From positions 186,001 through 250,000 of the forward strand of contig CAWBZB010000006.1 of the NCBI GenBank assembly GCA_963793105.1: DNA of 64,000 bases. Reading direction: 5' to 3'. The translations under genes were made by a program, and so were the position numbers. A model generated the notes under the pieces. The model had not been told where the DNA came from. It ran no database searches and saw only the letters and a list, made by a program, of their open reading frames with translations. Origin of the DNA: UBA10649 sp963793105 (GTDB lineage: Bacteria > Actinomycetota > Actinomycetes > S36-B12). Positions 26,630-36,447 of the stretch are shown here, one piece after another. Positions within the stretch are counted from its first letter, which is position 1. Every line of letters begins with the position of its first letter.

Positions 26630-27517
26630 ATGGCACGGATCGGGTTCATCGGACTCGGCGACATGGGCCAGGTGATCGTCCCCCGCCTGCTCGCCGCGGG
26701 GCACGAGGTCGCCGGCTGGAACCGCACGGAGGGCAAGGCGGACGACCTCGTCGCCCTGGGCCTGACGCTCGCCACGAGCCCCGCCGACGCGGCTCGGGAT
26801 GCGGACGTGGTCCTGTCCATCGTCACCGACGGGGCCGCGGTCGAGGCAGTCGCGCTCGGGGAGGATGGCGTCATCCACGGCCTGTCCCCGGACTCCGTGT
26901 ACCTGGACATGAGCACCGTGTCGCCGGTCGTGAGCCGCCGGGTCAACGCGGCTTTCACGGAGGCCGGACTCGTGATGATGGACGCCCCCCTCTCGGGGAG
27001 CCCGGTCACGGTGGTGCAGGGCAAGGCGTCCGTCATGGTGGGCGGGGACCGGGATGCCTTCGATCGCGTGCGCGACGTGCTGCTCGCGATCGGCCCCACG
27101 GTCTCGTACATCGGGTCGAGCGGCCTCGCCGTTCAGACCAAGCTGTCGATCAATCTCCTCCTCATGGTGGAGGTCATCGCGTTCGGCGAGGCGGTAGCGC
27201 TCGCGGAGAAGGGCGGCGTGGAGCGTGAGGTGGCGGTCGAGGCGATCCTCAACAGCGTGGCCGCCTCCCCCGTCCTCGCCTACCGCGGCCCCTTCATCCT
27301 CGAGGGCAACATGCCGGAGAAGCCGCTCGCCGACGTCACCCTCCAGCAGAAGGACATGACGCTCGTCCTCGAGCAGGGCCGGACCCTGGGCATGCCGGTG
27401 CCCATGGCCGCGTCAGCCAACGAGATGATGAACGCCTGCCGAGGTCTGGGCATCGACAAGAACGATTTCGTGATCGCCCACGAGGCGTACCGCCGACTGG
27501 GTGGGATGACGCCATGA
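26630..27517 (+). CDS. Beta-hydroxyacid dehydrogenase (3-hydroxyisobutyrate / tartronate semialdehyde reductase type)
   Basis: 295 aa. N-terminal NAD(P) site IGFIGLGDMGQVI, substrate motif DAPLSGSPVTVVQGKASVMV, and catalytic Lys in QTKLSINLLLM. GlxR and MmsB are the closest characterised types; the substrate cannot be read from sequence. AGGAG lies upstream of the ATG. Its stop overlaps the next ATG (ATGA), so the cassette is translated as a coupled unit. Confidence 0.88.
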   Translation: MARIGFIGLGDMGQVIVPRLLAAGHEVAGWNRTEGKADDLVALGLTLATSPADAARDADVVLSIVTDGAAVEAVALGEDGVIHGLSPDSVYLDMSTVSPVVSRRVNAAFTEAGLVMMDAPLSGSPVTVVQGKASVMVGGDRDAFDRVRDVLLAIGPTVSYIGSSGLAVQTKLSINLLLMVEVIAFGEAVALAEKGGVEREVAVEAILNSVAASPVLAYRGPFILEGNMPEKPLADVTLQQKDMTLVLEQGRTLGMPVPMAASANEMMNACRGLGIDKNDFVIAHEAYRRLGGMTP

Positions 27518-27939
27518 AGCCCGATGACCGATCAACGCCGCTCTCCCGGTTCGTGACGAACCTTGCCGACGTGCCCACCGTCCCCGGCCTGAAGCGGGAG
27601 GACGGATGGGTGGACATGCGCGTGCAGTTCCTCATCGACAAGGCAAACGCGGGATCCGATGACTTCCTCCTCGGCTGGACCGTCCTGCCACCGGGGGCGA
27701 TGCATGACCGGCACCGGCACTTCCACGCCGACGAGTTCTGGATCGTCCTGTCCGGCAGCGGCGTGATGTACACCGACGACGGCGGAGAGGCGCCGGCCCG
27801 CCAGGGGGACGTCGTGCTCACCCCGCGGGGCCAATGGCACGGCTTCCGGAACACGACCGACGACGATGTCGTCCTCGTCTGGGGATGGAGCGGTGCCGGA
27901 TCCCTCGACGACGCCGGGTACGAAGTCGGGCATGACTGA
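27514..27939 (+). CDS. Single-domain cupin protein
   Basis: 141 aa. A complete cupin metal motif, HDRHRHFHADEFWIVLSGSG, and a C-terminal His in PRGQWHGFRN indicate a bound divalent metal. Could be an isomerase, decarboxylase, dioxygenase or a tautomerase-like helper. ATGA overlap with the dehydrogenase and an 8-nt overlap with the following hydratase gene. Confidence 0.82.
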   Translation: MKPDDRSTPLSRFVTNLADVPTVPGLKREDGWVDMRVQFLIDKANAGSDDFLLGWTVLPPGAMHDRHRHFHADEFWIVLSGSGVMYTDDGGEAPARQGDVVLTPRGQWHGFRNTTDDDVVLVWGWSGAGSLDDAGYEVGHD

Positions 27940-28633
27940 CGACCCTCGAGTCGCGGAAGGCATGGGCCGGCAAGAGGCACTGCTGAAGGAGCATCTGGCC
28001 CGCGGCGACGTCCAGGCCGGCTGGAAGCTGGGTTTCGGATCCCGGTCCGGCCTGGAGTTGCTGGCACTCGACGCACCGCTCGTCGGCTTCCTGCTCGCCT
28101 CTGCCGAGCTCCCGTCCGGCAGCGCCGTCGACGTCTCCGGCTGGCACCGACCCGTGGCCGAGCCGGAGATCGCCGTGCGTCTCGGACGCGACCTGCCTCC
28201 CGGTGCGCGACCGACCGAGGTGACGGCGGCGGTGGCCTCCTTCGTTCCTGCCCTCGAGCTCGCCGACGTCAACCCGCCGCCCACAGACGTCGTGGAGATC
28301 CTGGCGGGTGACATCTTCCAGCGGCGGTTCGTGCTCGGGGCCGAGGACGCCAGCGGCTGGGGATCCGGCCCGGACGAGCTCCGCGCCGTGGTGAGGCACG
28401 GTGCAGCGGAGACCGCGGTCGCCGACGTGCAGGAACTCACCGGGGAGTTCCTGTCCAACCTCGCGCACGCCGCACTCATCGCCGCCCGCCATGGACGCGG
28501 GCTGCGGGCCGGCGACATCATCCTGATGGGCTCGGTCGTGCCTCCGGTCGCCCTCACGGCCGGCGACGTCGTCACCTTCGCGGTGGCGGGCCGGGAGCCG
28601 GTCTCAGTCTCGGCCGGGCCGGGGAGTGCGTAG
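27932..28633 (+). CDS. 2-keto-4-pentenoate hydratase / fumarylacetoacetase-family protein
   Basis: 233 aa from ATG 27932, inside the end of the cupin gene. Family features include GWKLGFGS, VAEPEIAVRLG and PALELADVN, which form the metal and substrate site in MhpD-type hydratases. Likely hydrates or tautomerises a 2-oxo acid. The 3' end overlaps the convergent RDD gene by 30 bp. With the three upstream genes it suggests a short catabolic route for a sugar acid or aromatic-derived 2-oxo acid; that is an inference. Confidence 0.8.
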   Translation: MTDDPRVAEGMGRQEALLKEHLARGDVQAGWKLGFGSRSGLELLALDAPLVGFLLASAELPSGSAVDVSGWHRPVAEPEIAVRLGRDLPPGARPTEVTAAVASFVPALELADVNPPPTDVVEILAGDIFQRRFVLGAEDASGWGSGPDELRAVVRHGAAETAVADVQELTGEFLSNLAHAALIAARHGRGLRAGDIILMGSVVPPVALTAGDVVTFAVAGREPVSVSAGPGSA

Positions 28634-29005
28634 CGCCACCGATCCCACAGCCCGGTCGTGCAGTCCGCGTCCGCTCGCATCCATCACGACTGCGGGAATG
28701 ACCAGGCAGATGAGCAGGGTCCGCAGGGCCGCCCGCCCGAGTCCCAGACGGGACCCGTCGGTCCGCACGACGGTGATGCCCAGGATCCGTTGTCCGAAGC
28801 TGGACCCCAGCAGCCAGGTGAGCAGGATGATCTCGAACGCGAAGATCGACAGGATCGCCGCAGAGCTCTCGGGCGAGCCGTACTCGGCGTCGCGGAAGAG
28901 GAGGAGGGAGACACCGATCGCCAGGAACCAGTCCAGGGCGATCGCGGCCAGCCGCCGGCCGATCCCCGCGACCTCGCCGGGCAGGGTCGGCAGGGCATCG
29001 GTCAC
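28604..29005 (-). CDS. RDD-family membrane protein
   Basis: 133 aa with three to four hydrophobic helices and the family's start GIGRRLAAIALDWFLAIGV (Arg and Asp of RDD). SFGQRILGITVVRTDG is the conserved middle loop. RDD proteins are small membrane proteins, some with Na+/H+ antiport activity. In mycobacteria the homologue lies directly between DUF4191 and glnA; here the four-gene cassette separates it from DUF4191. Convergent 30-bp overlap with the hydratase. Confidence 0.88.
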   Translation of the reverse strand: MTDALPTLPGEVAGIGRRLAAIALDWFLAIGVSLLLFRDAEYGSPESSAAILSIFAFEIILLTWLLGSSFGQRILGITVVRTDGSRLGLGRAALRTLLICLVIPAVVMDASGRGLHDRAVGSVALRTPRPGRD

Positions 29006-29029
29006 CGGACCACGGTAGTCGGAGGAGCG

Positions 29030-29067
29030 TTAACACGGCTGAAACAGTCGGGATACGCCGGGGATAC
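29030..29067 (+). promoter_or_regulatory. GlnR operator upstream of glnA
   Basis: Four half-sites in strict 11-bp phase: TTAAC (29030-29034), GAAAC (29041-29045), GATAC (29052-29056) and GATAC (29063-29067), each separated by 6 nt. This is the layout of actinobacterial GlnR boxes (gTnAC-n6-GaAAC, doubled). It lies 123 nt before the glnA start. It predicts nitrogen control of glnA. Confidence 0.75.
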
Positions 29068-29190
29068 TGCCCCTGCCTACCTTTCAGGGGTCGGCGGCGA
29101 CCGCCACCGACCCGGCGGGAGAGATCCCGTGCGAGGCGAACGCACCGCTCAGGTGCACGACCATGGCTCGCCAGGCGAGCAGGAGGTGTC

Positions 29191-30615
<1,425 letters not shown>

Positions 30616-30660
30616 TCGCAGGCTCCCTCCGCGTCGATTCGCCTCGCGCGCACAGGGAAT

Positions 30661-30694
30661 CGAAGGGCGGTCACCCACGGGTGGCCGCCCTTCG
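30661..30694 (+). terminator. Terminator hairpin after glnA
   Basis: A 16-bp stem with one T.G mismatch, CGAAGGGCGGTCACCC (30661-30676) paired with GGGTGGCCGCCCTTCG (30679-30694), loop of 2 nt, 46 nt after the glnA stop. No T tract, as is common in high-GC actinobacteria. Confidence 0.75.
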
Positions 30695-30741
30695 GCCTGT
30701 CAGTCGACAGGTGCCCGGGTCGACTCGGCCATACTGTCCGC

Positions 30742-31209
30742 ATGACCAGGGGGCGAATCGGCTGGCTGCTGGTCGTCATGCAGTTCGCGTTGCTCATCGT
30801 CCTGGTTCTCCTTCCCTGGCGCACTCCGTCGCCGCTGTCGTTGACCGCCGGGCTTGCCCTCGTCCTCGCAGGTGTGGTGCTCGGCCTGGTGGCCGGCCGG
30901 CGCCTGGGGGGAGCCCTGACGCCGACCCCCGTTCCGCTGGCCGGAGCGGGCCTGCGCACCGATGGCGTCTACGGGCGCGTGCGCCACCCCATCTACAGCG
31001 CCGTCCTGCTCTGCGTCCTCGGCTTCGTGGTCGCGGTCGGCTCGGCCTGGAGCGCGATATGGGCTGCGGGGATCCTGGCGTTCTTCCTGCTGAAGTCCCG
31101 ATGGGAGGACCGCCTGCTGGACGAGGAGTACGGCGCCGACTGGCAGCGCTGGGCGGACCGCACCGGCGCCCTCCTCCCCCGGCCATCGCGGCGACGCCGG
31201 CAGGCGTGA
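30742..31209 (+). CDS. Isoprenylcysteine carboxyl methyltransferase-like membrane protein
   Basis: 155 aa with four to five membrane helices. The family's SAM-binding end is present: GVYGRVRHPIYSAVLL and EDRLLDEEYGADWQRW. Bacterial members methylate lipids or isoprenoid-like molecules; the substrate is unknown. CATACT (30730-30735) stands exactly 6 nt before ATG 30742, so it is probably leaderless. Convergent with glnE. Confidence 0.85.
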   Translation: MTRGRIGWLLVVMQFALLIVLVLLPWRTPSPLSLTAGLALVLAGVVLGLVAGRRLGGALTPTPVPLAGAGLRTDGVYGRVRHPIYSAVLLCVLGFVVAVGSAWSAIWAAGILAFFLLKSRWEDRLLDEEYGADWQRWADRTGALLPRPSRRRRQA

Positions 31210-31270
31210 GAGCCGACGACGGTCAGATCGGCTGCGACGACCGCACGACGGTGAACCGCAGCCCATCGCG

Positions 31271-34200
31271 TCAGTCGACGTCCTCCACCTCTCCGTAGAA
31301 CAGTCGCTCGAAGACCAGGCGCGCTCGCCTGGTGACCCGGCGATAGTCGTCGAGCATCCGTCCGGACTGGTCGACGGGGTATCCGAGGACGAAGGCCACG
31401 ACGCGGAGCTCCTGGACGTCCACCGGCACCATGTCACTCGGCCGGCCGCGGACCAGCATGACGGCGTTCCGCACGGACGTGGCCATGCGCCACGCGGCGG
31501 CGAGCTCGTCCGCATCGTGGTCGACGATCAGCCCACTGGTCCGGGCTGCCTCGAGCGCGTCGAGGGTCCGAGGTGTCCGCAGGCCGGGAACCCGGCCTGC
31601 GTGCTCGAGCTGGAGGATCTGCACGACCCACTCGACGTCGCTGAGGCCCCCGCGTCCGAGCTTGGTGTGCAGTGCCGGGTCGGCACCCCGCGGCAGTCTC
31701 TCGGACTCCATGCGCGCCTTGAGCCGCCTGACCTCGGTGAGGTCGTCGGGGGTGACCGAGCCGCTCCACCGCAGCGGGTCGACGAGGTCCATGAACGCCT
31801 GGCCGAGCCCGGTGTCGCCGGCCACGAAGGAGGCGCGCAGCAGGGCCTGGGCCTCCCACGTCGCGCTCCAGCGCTCGTAGTAGGCGGCGTACGAGCCGAG
31901 CGACCGCACGAGCGGTCCCTGCTTGCCCTCCGGCCTCAGGTCGGCATCGATGTCCAGGGGTGGATCGCCGCTCGGCGTCATCAGCAGGCGACGAAGTTCC
32001 TCGGCGATGGCCGTGGCGGTTCGCTGCGCCGTCTCGTCATCGACGCCGGTGTGCGGCTCGTAGACGAACATCACGTCCACGTCGCTTGAGAAGCCCAGCT
32101 CCTGCCCGCCGAATCGGCCCATCCCGATGATGGCGAAGTTCACCAGGCCGTCCGGGTCGACCGCCTCACGGGCCACCGCCAGCACGCCCTCGATCGCCAC
32201 CACCGCAACATCGGTGAGCGCGGTTCCCACCTGCTCAGGGTCGGCAAGCTGCATGACCTCGGCGACCGCGAGCCTGAACAGTTCGCGGCGCCGGATCGAC
32301 CGGATGGCCGACACCGCCCCGGCAGGATCGTCATGCCTGTCGACCACGGACGTGACCTCAGCGAGGAGGGCGTCGCGCGACCGGGGCTGCAGCTCGGCCG
32401 CGTCGCTGAGCAGCGAGACTGACTCCGGCGCCTGGAGCAGGAGATCGGTCGCGTACTGGCTCGTGGACAGGACGCGGGCCAGGCGCTCGGCCACGACCGA
32501 CTCGTCGCGCAGCAGCCGGAGGTACCACGGCGTCGCGCCGAGCGTGTCGCTGACCTTGCGGAAGCCCAGGAGTCCCGCGTCCGGATCGGGAGCATCCGCG
32601 AACCAGCCGAGCAGGACGGGCAGCAGCGTCCGCTGGATGGCGGCCCGGCGGCTGACCCCCGACGTCAGCGCCTTCAGATGCCTCAGCGCGCTCGCCGGAT
32701 CGACGTAGCCCAAGGCCTCGAGACGTTCCTCGGCCGCCTCCAGGCTCAGCCGGGCCTCCCCCGCGTCAAGTCGCGCCACCGACTGGAGCAGGGGGCGGTA
32801 GAAGAGCTTCTCGTGCAGCCGGCGCACCTCACGGGCATGCCGGTGCCAGGCGGCGACGAGATCACCCACGGGGTCCTGGCGGAAGCCCATGGAGCGTCCG
32901 AGGCGCCGGAGCTCCGCCTCATCCTCCGGCATCGTGTGGGTCCGGCGAAGGCGATGGAGCTGGATGCGGTGCTCCAGCGTCCGCAGGAACCGGTAGGCGT
33001 CCGCCAGGGTCGACGCATCGCCGCGGCCCACATATCCCCAGGTCGCCAGCGCCTCCAGCGCCACCATCGTCGTCGGGCTGCGCAGCATGACGTCGCTGCG
33101 ACCGTGCACGAGCTGCAGGAGCTGCACGGAGAACTCGACGTCGCGGAGGCCGCCAGGCCCGAGCTTCAGCTCCCGTTCGGCCAGCCGGGCCGGTATGTGC
33201 TTCTCGACGCGGCGACGCATGGCCTGGACGTCGTCGACGAATCCCGGGTGGTCTGCGGCACTCCAGATGAACGGGCTCACCGCGTCCACGTATGCGGCGC
33301 CCAGCTGCACATCCCCCGCTGCGGGTCGCGCCTTCAGGAGGGCCTGGAACTCCCACGTCTTCGCCCAGCGTTCGTAGTAGCCGACATGGGAGGCGACGGT
33401 GCGTACCAAGGCGCCCTGCTTGCCCTCGGGTCGAAGGGCGGCATCGACCTCCCAGATCGAGCCTTCCGCGGTGTTGGCCATGCAGGCGCGCATGAGTCCG
33501 GTGGCCAGCGACGTCGCCGCTGCCATGGCCCGGGACTCGTCGGCCCCTTCCCTCGGTTCGGCCGCGAAGATGACGTCGACATCGCTGACGTAGTTCAGTT
33601 CGCGGGCCCCGCACTTGCCCATCCCGATCACGGCCAGGCGGCAGAGCTCGGCCGACTCGCCGACCTCTGCGCGAGCGATGGCCAGCGCCGCCTCGAGCAC
33701 GCCGTCGGCGAGGTCCGAGAGCCACATCGCGACCGTCTCCATCGAGGCCAGTCCGCTGATGTCGCGGGCGGCGATCCCCAGCAGGATGCGCCGGTACCCG
33801 ATGCGCAGGCTGTCGAGAACCGACTCGTCCGCCGAGCGCGCCACGGGATCGGGCAGGTCCGGCACGGCGCCGACAGCGATCAGCAGGTCGTGGCGGATCC
33901 GCCGCGCCGAGGGTCCGGTCGCGAGCACCTCGGCATCCGCCAGCACCAGCCACTCCTCCGGATGCCGAATGATGAACTCGCCCAGCGCCTCCGACATCCC
34001 GAGCACGTCCACCAGTCGTCGCCGGAGGTCGGGGTCCCCTCGGAGCGCGCCGACCATACGGCGCCACTCCTGCTCGTCCGCGGCTTCGAGGATGCGGACC
34101 AGCAGCAGCAGCGCCGTGTCAGGATCAGCGGACGCCCCGATGTCGGACAGCAGATCGTCCTCACCACCCTCGTCCGCGAGGAATGGGGCGAGCCGCGGTG

Positions 34201-34285
34201 CCGCGCACAGCCGGCGGGCAAGGTCCAGGTCCTGCAGGCCGATCCGGATCAGTCGGCCAGAGTCGGAGATCCGACGATCACTCAT
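31271..34285 (-). CDS. glnE: Bifunctional glutamine-synthetase adenylyltransferase / adenylyl-removing enzyme
   Basis: 1004 aa. Two nucleotidyltransferase modules are visible: the first with NYVSDVDVIFAAEP, the second with GFSSDVDVMFVYEP (GlnE carries GS-deadenylylating and adenylylating domains in that order). Each is followed by the helical LRPEGKQG segment. Modifies Tyr402 of GlnA according to nitrogen state. Start ATG 34285 overlaps the amidotransferase stop as TGATG; an upstream in-frame ATG at 34321 lies inside that gene. Third gene of glnA2-amidotransferase-glnE. Confidence 0.95.
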   Translation of the reverse strand: MSDRRISDSGRLIRIGLQDLDLARRLCAAPRLAPFLADEGGEDDLLSDIGASADPDTALLLLVRILEAADEQEWRRMVGALRGDPDLRRRLVDVLGMSEALGEFIIRHPEEWLVLADAEVLATGPSARRIRHDLLIAVGAVPDLPDPVARSADESVLDSLRIGYRRILLGIAARDISGLASMETVAMWLSDLADGVLEAALAIARAEVGESAELCRLAVIGMGKCGARELNYVSDVDVIFAAEPREGADESRAMAAATSLATGLMRACMANTAEGSIWEVDAALRPEGKQGALVRTVASHVGYYERWAKTWEFQALLKARPAAGDVQLGAAYVDAVSPFIWSAADHPGFVDDVQAMRRRVEKHIPARLAERELKLGPGGLRDVEFSVQLLQLVHGRSDVMLRSPTTMVALEALATWGYVGRGDASTLADAYRFLRTLEHRIQLHRLRRTHTMPEDEAELRRLGRSMGFRQDPVGDLVAAWHRHAREVRRLHEKLFYRPLLQSVARLDAGEARLSLEAAEERLEALGYVDPASALRHLKALTSGVSRRAAIQRTLLPVLLGWFADAPDPDAGLLGFRKVSDTLGATPWYLRLLRDESVVAERLARVLSTSQYATDLLLQAPESVSLLSDAAELQPRSRDALLAEVTSVVDRHDDPAGAVSAIRSIRRRELFRLAVAEVMQLADPEQVGTALTDVAVVAIEGVLAVAREAVDPDGLVNFAIIGMGRFGGQELGFSSDVDVMFVYEPHTGVDDETAQRTATAIAEELRRLLMTPSGDPPLDIDADLRPEGKQGPLVRSLGSYAAYYERWSATWEAQALLRASFVAGDTGLGQAFMDLVDPLRWSGSVTPDDLTEVRRLKARMESERLPRGADPALHTKLGRGGLSDVEWVVQILQLEHAGRVPGLRTPRTLDALEAARTSGLIVDHDADELAAAWRMATSVRNAVMLVRGRPSDMVPVDVQELRVVAFVLGYPVDQSGRMLDDYRRVTRRARLVFERLFYGEVEDVD

Positions 34286-35052
34286 CACGTCGTCGAGGGA
34301 GAGATCCCGGAATGCGCCCACACGAGATCACCCCAGGCTCGGACCACCGGCCGCCACGCCGCGATGACGTCGTGCTCAGCAGCGCTCACCTCGGCGGCGG
34401 CCGCTCGTGCGTCCCGACCTGACCGCTCGAGCGCCTCGTCCGCGACCTCCGCCCACGAGGCGAAGATCTCGGGGGTCACCTCCGGGTGCATCTGCAGGCC
34501 GTAGGCGCTCGTACCCAGCCGGAAGGCCTGGACGCGGCAGGCCTCGTTGGTCATGAGCAGGACTGCTCCGTCGGGGAGGGCCGTGACGTGGTCCTGATGC
34601 CACTGAGGGGCCGGGATGTCCCCGCCGTGCACCGGCACCGCCTGCGAGACGACTCCGTCGAGCAGGCCATCGACGGTCCTGCGGACCATCGTCACGCCGA
34701 TCTCCGTGATAGACCCCAGTTCGACGGTGCCGCCCGTCGCCTCGGCGAGCAGCTGGCCCCCGAGGCACAGGCCCAGCACCGGGATGTCGCGCGCCACGGC
34801 GTCCGCGATCAGCGCGCGCTCGTCCGGCAGCCACGGGGCGACGTGATCATCGTTCGCGCCCATGGATCCCCCGAGGGGCAGCAGGGCGTGGACCCCCTCG
34901 GGGATCTCCACCGGGACCGGCTCGCCGAAGCAGGCGCCGATCACCCGGACCGCGAGACCGTCCTCGGCCAGCCATTCACCCACGAGCGCCGCGGGCGTCG
35001 TCGCGTCATTCTGGATCGCCAGGACGACGGGCTGGGAGGATGCGGGGGTCAC
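34285..35052 (-). CDS. Class I glutamine amidotransferase (GMP-synthase-like GATase domain)
   Basis: 255 aa. Nucleophile elbow GLCLGGQLLAEATGG with the catalytic Cys, and the His-Glu pair in QMHPEVTPE, so the triad is complete. There is no synthetase domain, so it either works with a separate partner or hydrolyses gamma-glutamyl compounds (PuuD-like). Start GTG 35052 overlaps the glnA2 stop as GTGA, and its own stop overlaps glnE, giving a tightly coupled three-gene unit. Role in nitrogen metabolism is inferred from this. Confidence 0.85.
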   Translation of the reverse strand: MTPASSQPVVLAIQNDATTPAALVGEWLAEDGLAVRVIGACFGEPVPVEIPEGVHALLPLGGSMGANDDHVAPWLPDERALIADAVARDIPVLGLCLGGQLLAEATGGTVELGSITEIGVTMVRRTVDGLLDGVVSQAVPVHGGDIPAPQWHQDHVTALPDGAVLLMTNEACRVQAFRLGTSAYGLQMHPEVTPEIFASWAEVADEALERSGRDARAAAAEVSAAEHDVIAAWRPVVRAWGDLVWAHSGISPSTT

Positions 35053-36386
35053 AACAAGGGAAGGTAGCGGTCCAGCTCCCACTGCGTCACCTGACGCCGG
35101 TACTCCTCCCATTCCGCCTGCTTGTTGCGCAGGAAGAAGTCGAACACGTGCTCGCCGAGCGTCTCGGCCACCAGCTCCGACCGCTCCATGGCCTGGATCG
35201 CCTGGTTCAGGCTCGACGGCAACGGCTTCATCCCCAGGGCCCGCCGCTCCGCCTCGGTCAGCGACCACACGTCGTCCTCGGCGCCGCGAGGAAGCTCGTA
35301 GCCCTCCTCGATCCCCTTCAGTCCCGCGGCGAGCATCACCGCGTACGCGAGGTACGGGTTGGCCGCGGTGTCGAGCGACCGGAACTCGACGCGGGTGCTG
35401 TTCCCCTTGGACGGCTTGTACATCGGCACCCGGATGAGGGATGAACGGTTGTTGTGTCCCCAGCAGATCCACGCCGGCGCCTCTGCGCCGCCGGCCAGTC
35501 GCTTGTAGGAGTTCACCCACTGGTTGGTGACGGCGGTGATCTCGGGAGCGTGCGTGAGCAGGCCGGCGATGAACGACCGAGCCACCTTCGACAGCTGCAG
35601 GTCGGCCCCGGCCTCGAAGAACGCGTTCCGGTCCCCCTCGAACAGTGACAGGTGGGTGTGCATGCCGGAGCCCGGCTGGGTGGGCAGGGGCTTCGGCATG
35701 AATGAGGCGTACAGGCCCTGCTCGAGGGCCACCTCCTGGACGACCAGCCGAAAGGTCATGACGTTGTCCGCCGTGGTCAGGGCGTCGGCGTACCGCAGGT
35801 CGATCTCCTGCTGGCCCGGGCCGCCCTCATGGTGACTGAACTCGACCGAGATGCCCATCTGCTCCAGCATGGTGATGGCGTTGCGCCGGAAGTCGTGGGC
35901 GATCCCGTGGGGGGTGTTGTCGAAGTATCCGTAGCTGTCCACCGGCACCGGCTTGGTTCCCGGCGTGGGGGTGTCCTTGAACAGGTAGAACTCGATCTCG
36001 GGATGCGTGTAGAAGGTGAAGCCGAGATCGGCCGCCCGCGTCAGCGTGCGCTTGAGAACGTATCGAGGATCGGCATACGAGGGCGTGCCGTCGGGCATGA
36101 GGATGTCGCAGAAGAGGCGGGCCACTCCCGGTCCCTCGCTGCGCCACGGAAGCATCGCGAAGGTGGCCGGATCGGGCTTGGCAAGCATGTCCGACTCGTA
36201 GACCCGCGCGAAGCCCTCGATCGCCGAGCCGTCGAACCCGATGCCCTCGGCGAACGCCCCCTCGAGCTCGGCCGGTGCGATGGCGACGGACTTCAGGGTG
36301 CCGAGGACATCCGTGAACCACAGTCTGACGAACCGGATGTCCCGCTCCTCGATCGTGCGTAGCACGAACTCCGACTGCTTGTCCAT
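35049..36386 (-). CDS. glnA2: Glutamine synthetase family protein GlnA2 (alpha subtype)
   Basis: 445 aa. GS landmarks are GFDGSAIEGFARVYESDM, HPEIEFYLF, GSGMHTHLSLF and NNRSSLIRVP. It lacks the beta-type insert, and the adenylylation tyrosine position is W374 (DDVWSLTEAE), so GlnE cannot regulate it. In Streptomyces coelicolor, GlnA2 and GlnA3 were shown to be gamma-glutamylpolyamine synthetases; in Mycobacterium GlnA2 has been treated as a GS paralogue. Either role fits here. A probable GlnR site lies in the promoter shared with nadE. Confidence 0.92.
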   Translation of the reverse strand: MDKQSEFVLRTIEERDIRFVRLWFTDVLGTLKSVAIAPAELEGAFAEGIGFDGSAIEGFARVYESDMLAKPDPATFAMLPWRSEGPGVARLFCDILMPDGTPSYADPRYVLKRTLTRAADLGFTFYTHPEIEFYLFKDTPTPGTKPVPVDSYGYFDNTPHGIAHDFRRNAITMLEQMGISVEFSHHEGGPGQQEIDLRYADALTTADNVMTFRLVVQEVALEQGLYASFMPKPLPTQPGSGMHTHLSLFEGDRNAFFEAGADLQLSKVARSFIAGLLTHAPEITAVTNQWVNSYKRLAGGAEAPAWICWGHNNRSSLIRVPMYKPSKGNSTRVEFRSLDTAANPYLAYAVMLAAGLKGIEEGYELPRGAEDDVWSLTEAERRALGMKPLPSSLNQAIQAMERSELVAETLGEHVFDFFLRNKQAEWEEYRRQVTQWELDRYLPLL

Positions 36387-36409
36387 GAGCCCATACTGGC
36401 CCTCGGAGT

Positions 36410-36425
36410 GTTACGGCGAGGTTAA
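36410..36425 (-). promoter_or_regulatory. Candidate GlnR site between glnA2 and nadE
   Basis: On the minus strand TTAAC (36425-36421) and GTAAC (36414-36410) are separated by 6 nt, fitting the gTnAC-n6-GaAAC GlnR half-site pair with AC-n9-AC. It is 24 nt upstream of glnA2 and just upstream of the nadE -10, so it could affect both. Confidence 0.5.
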
Positions 36426-36447
36426 ACGCGGGCAGTAGTGTCGCCTC

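Noticed and set aside
25771..28633. Cassette as a complete allantoin degradation cluster
   Set aside because: No allantoinase, allantoate amidohydrolase or ureidoglycolate enzyme; only AllE- and GlxR-like relatives.
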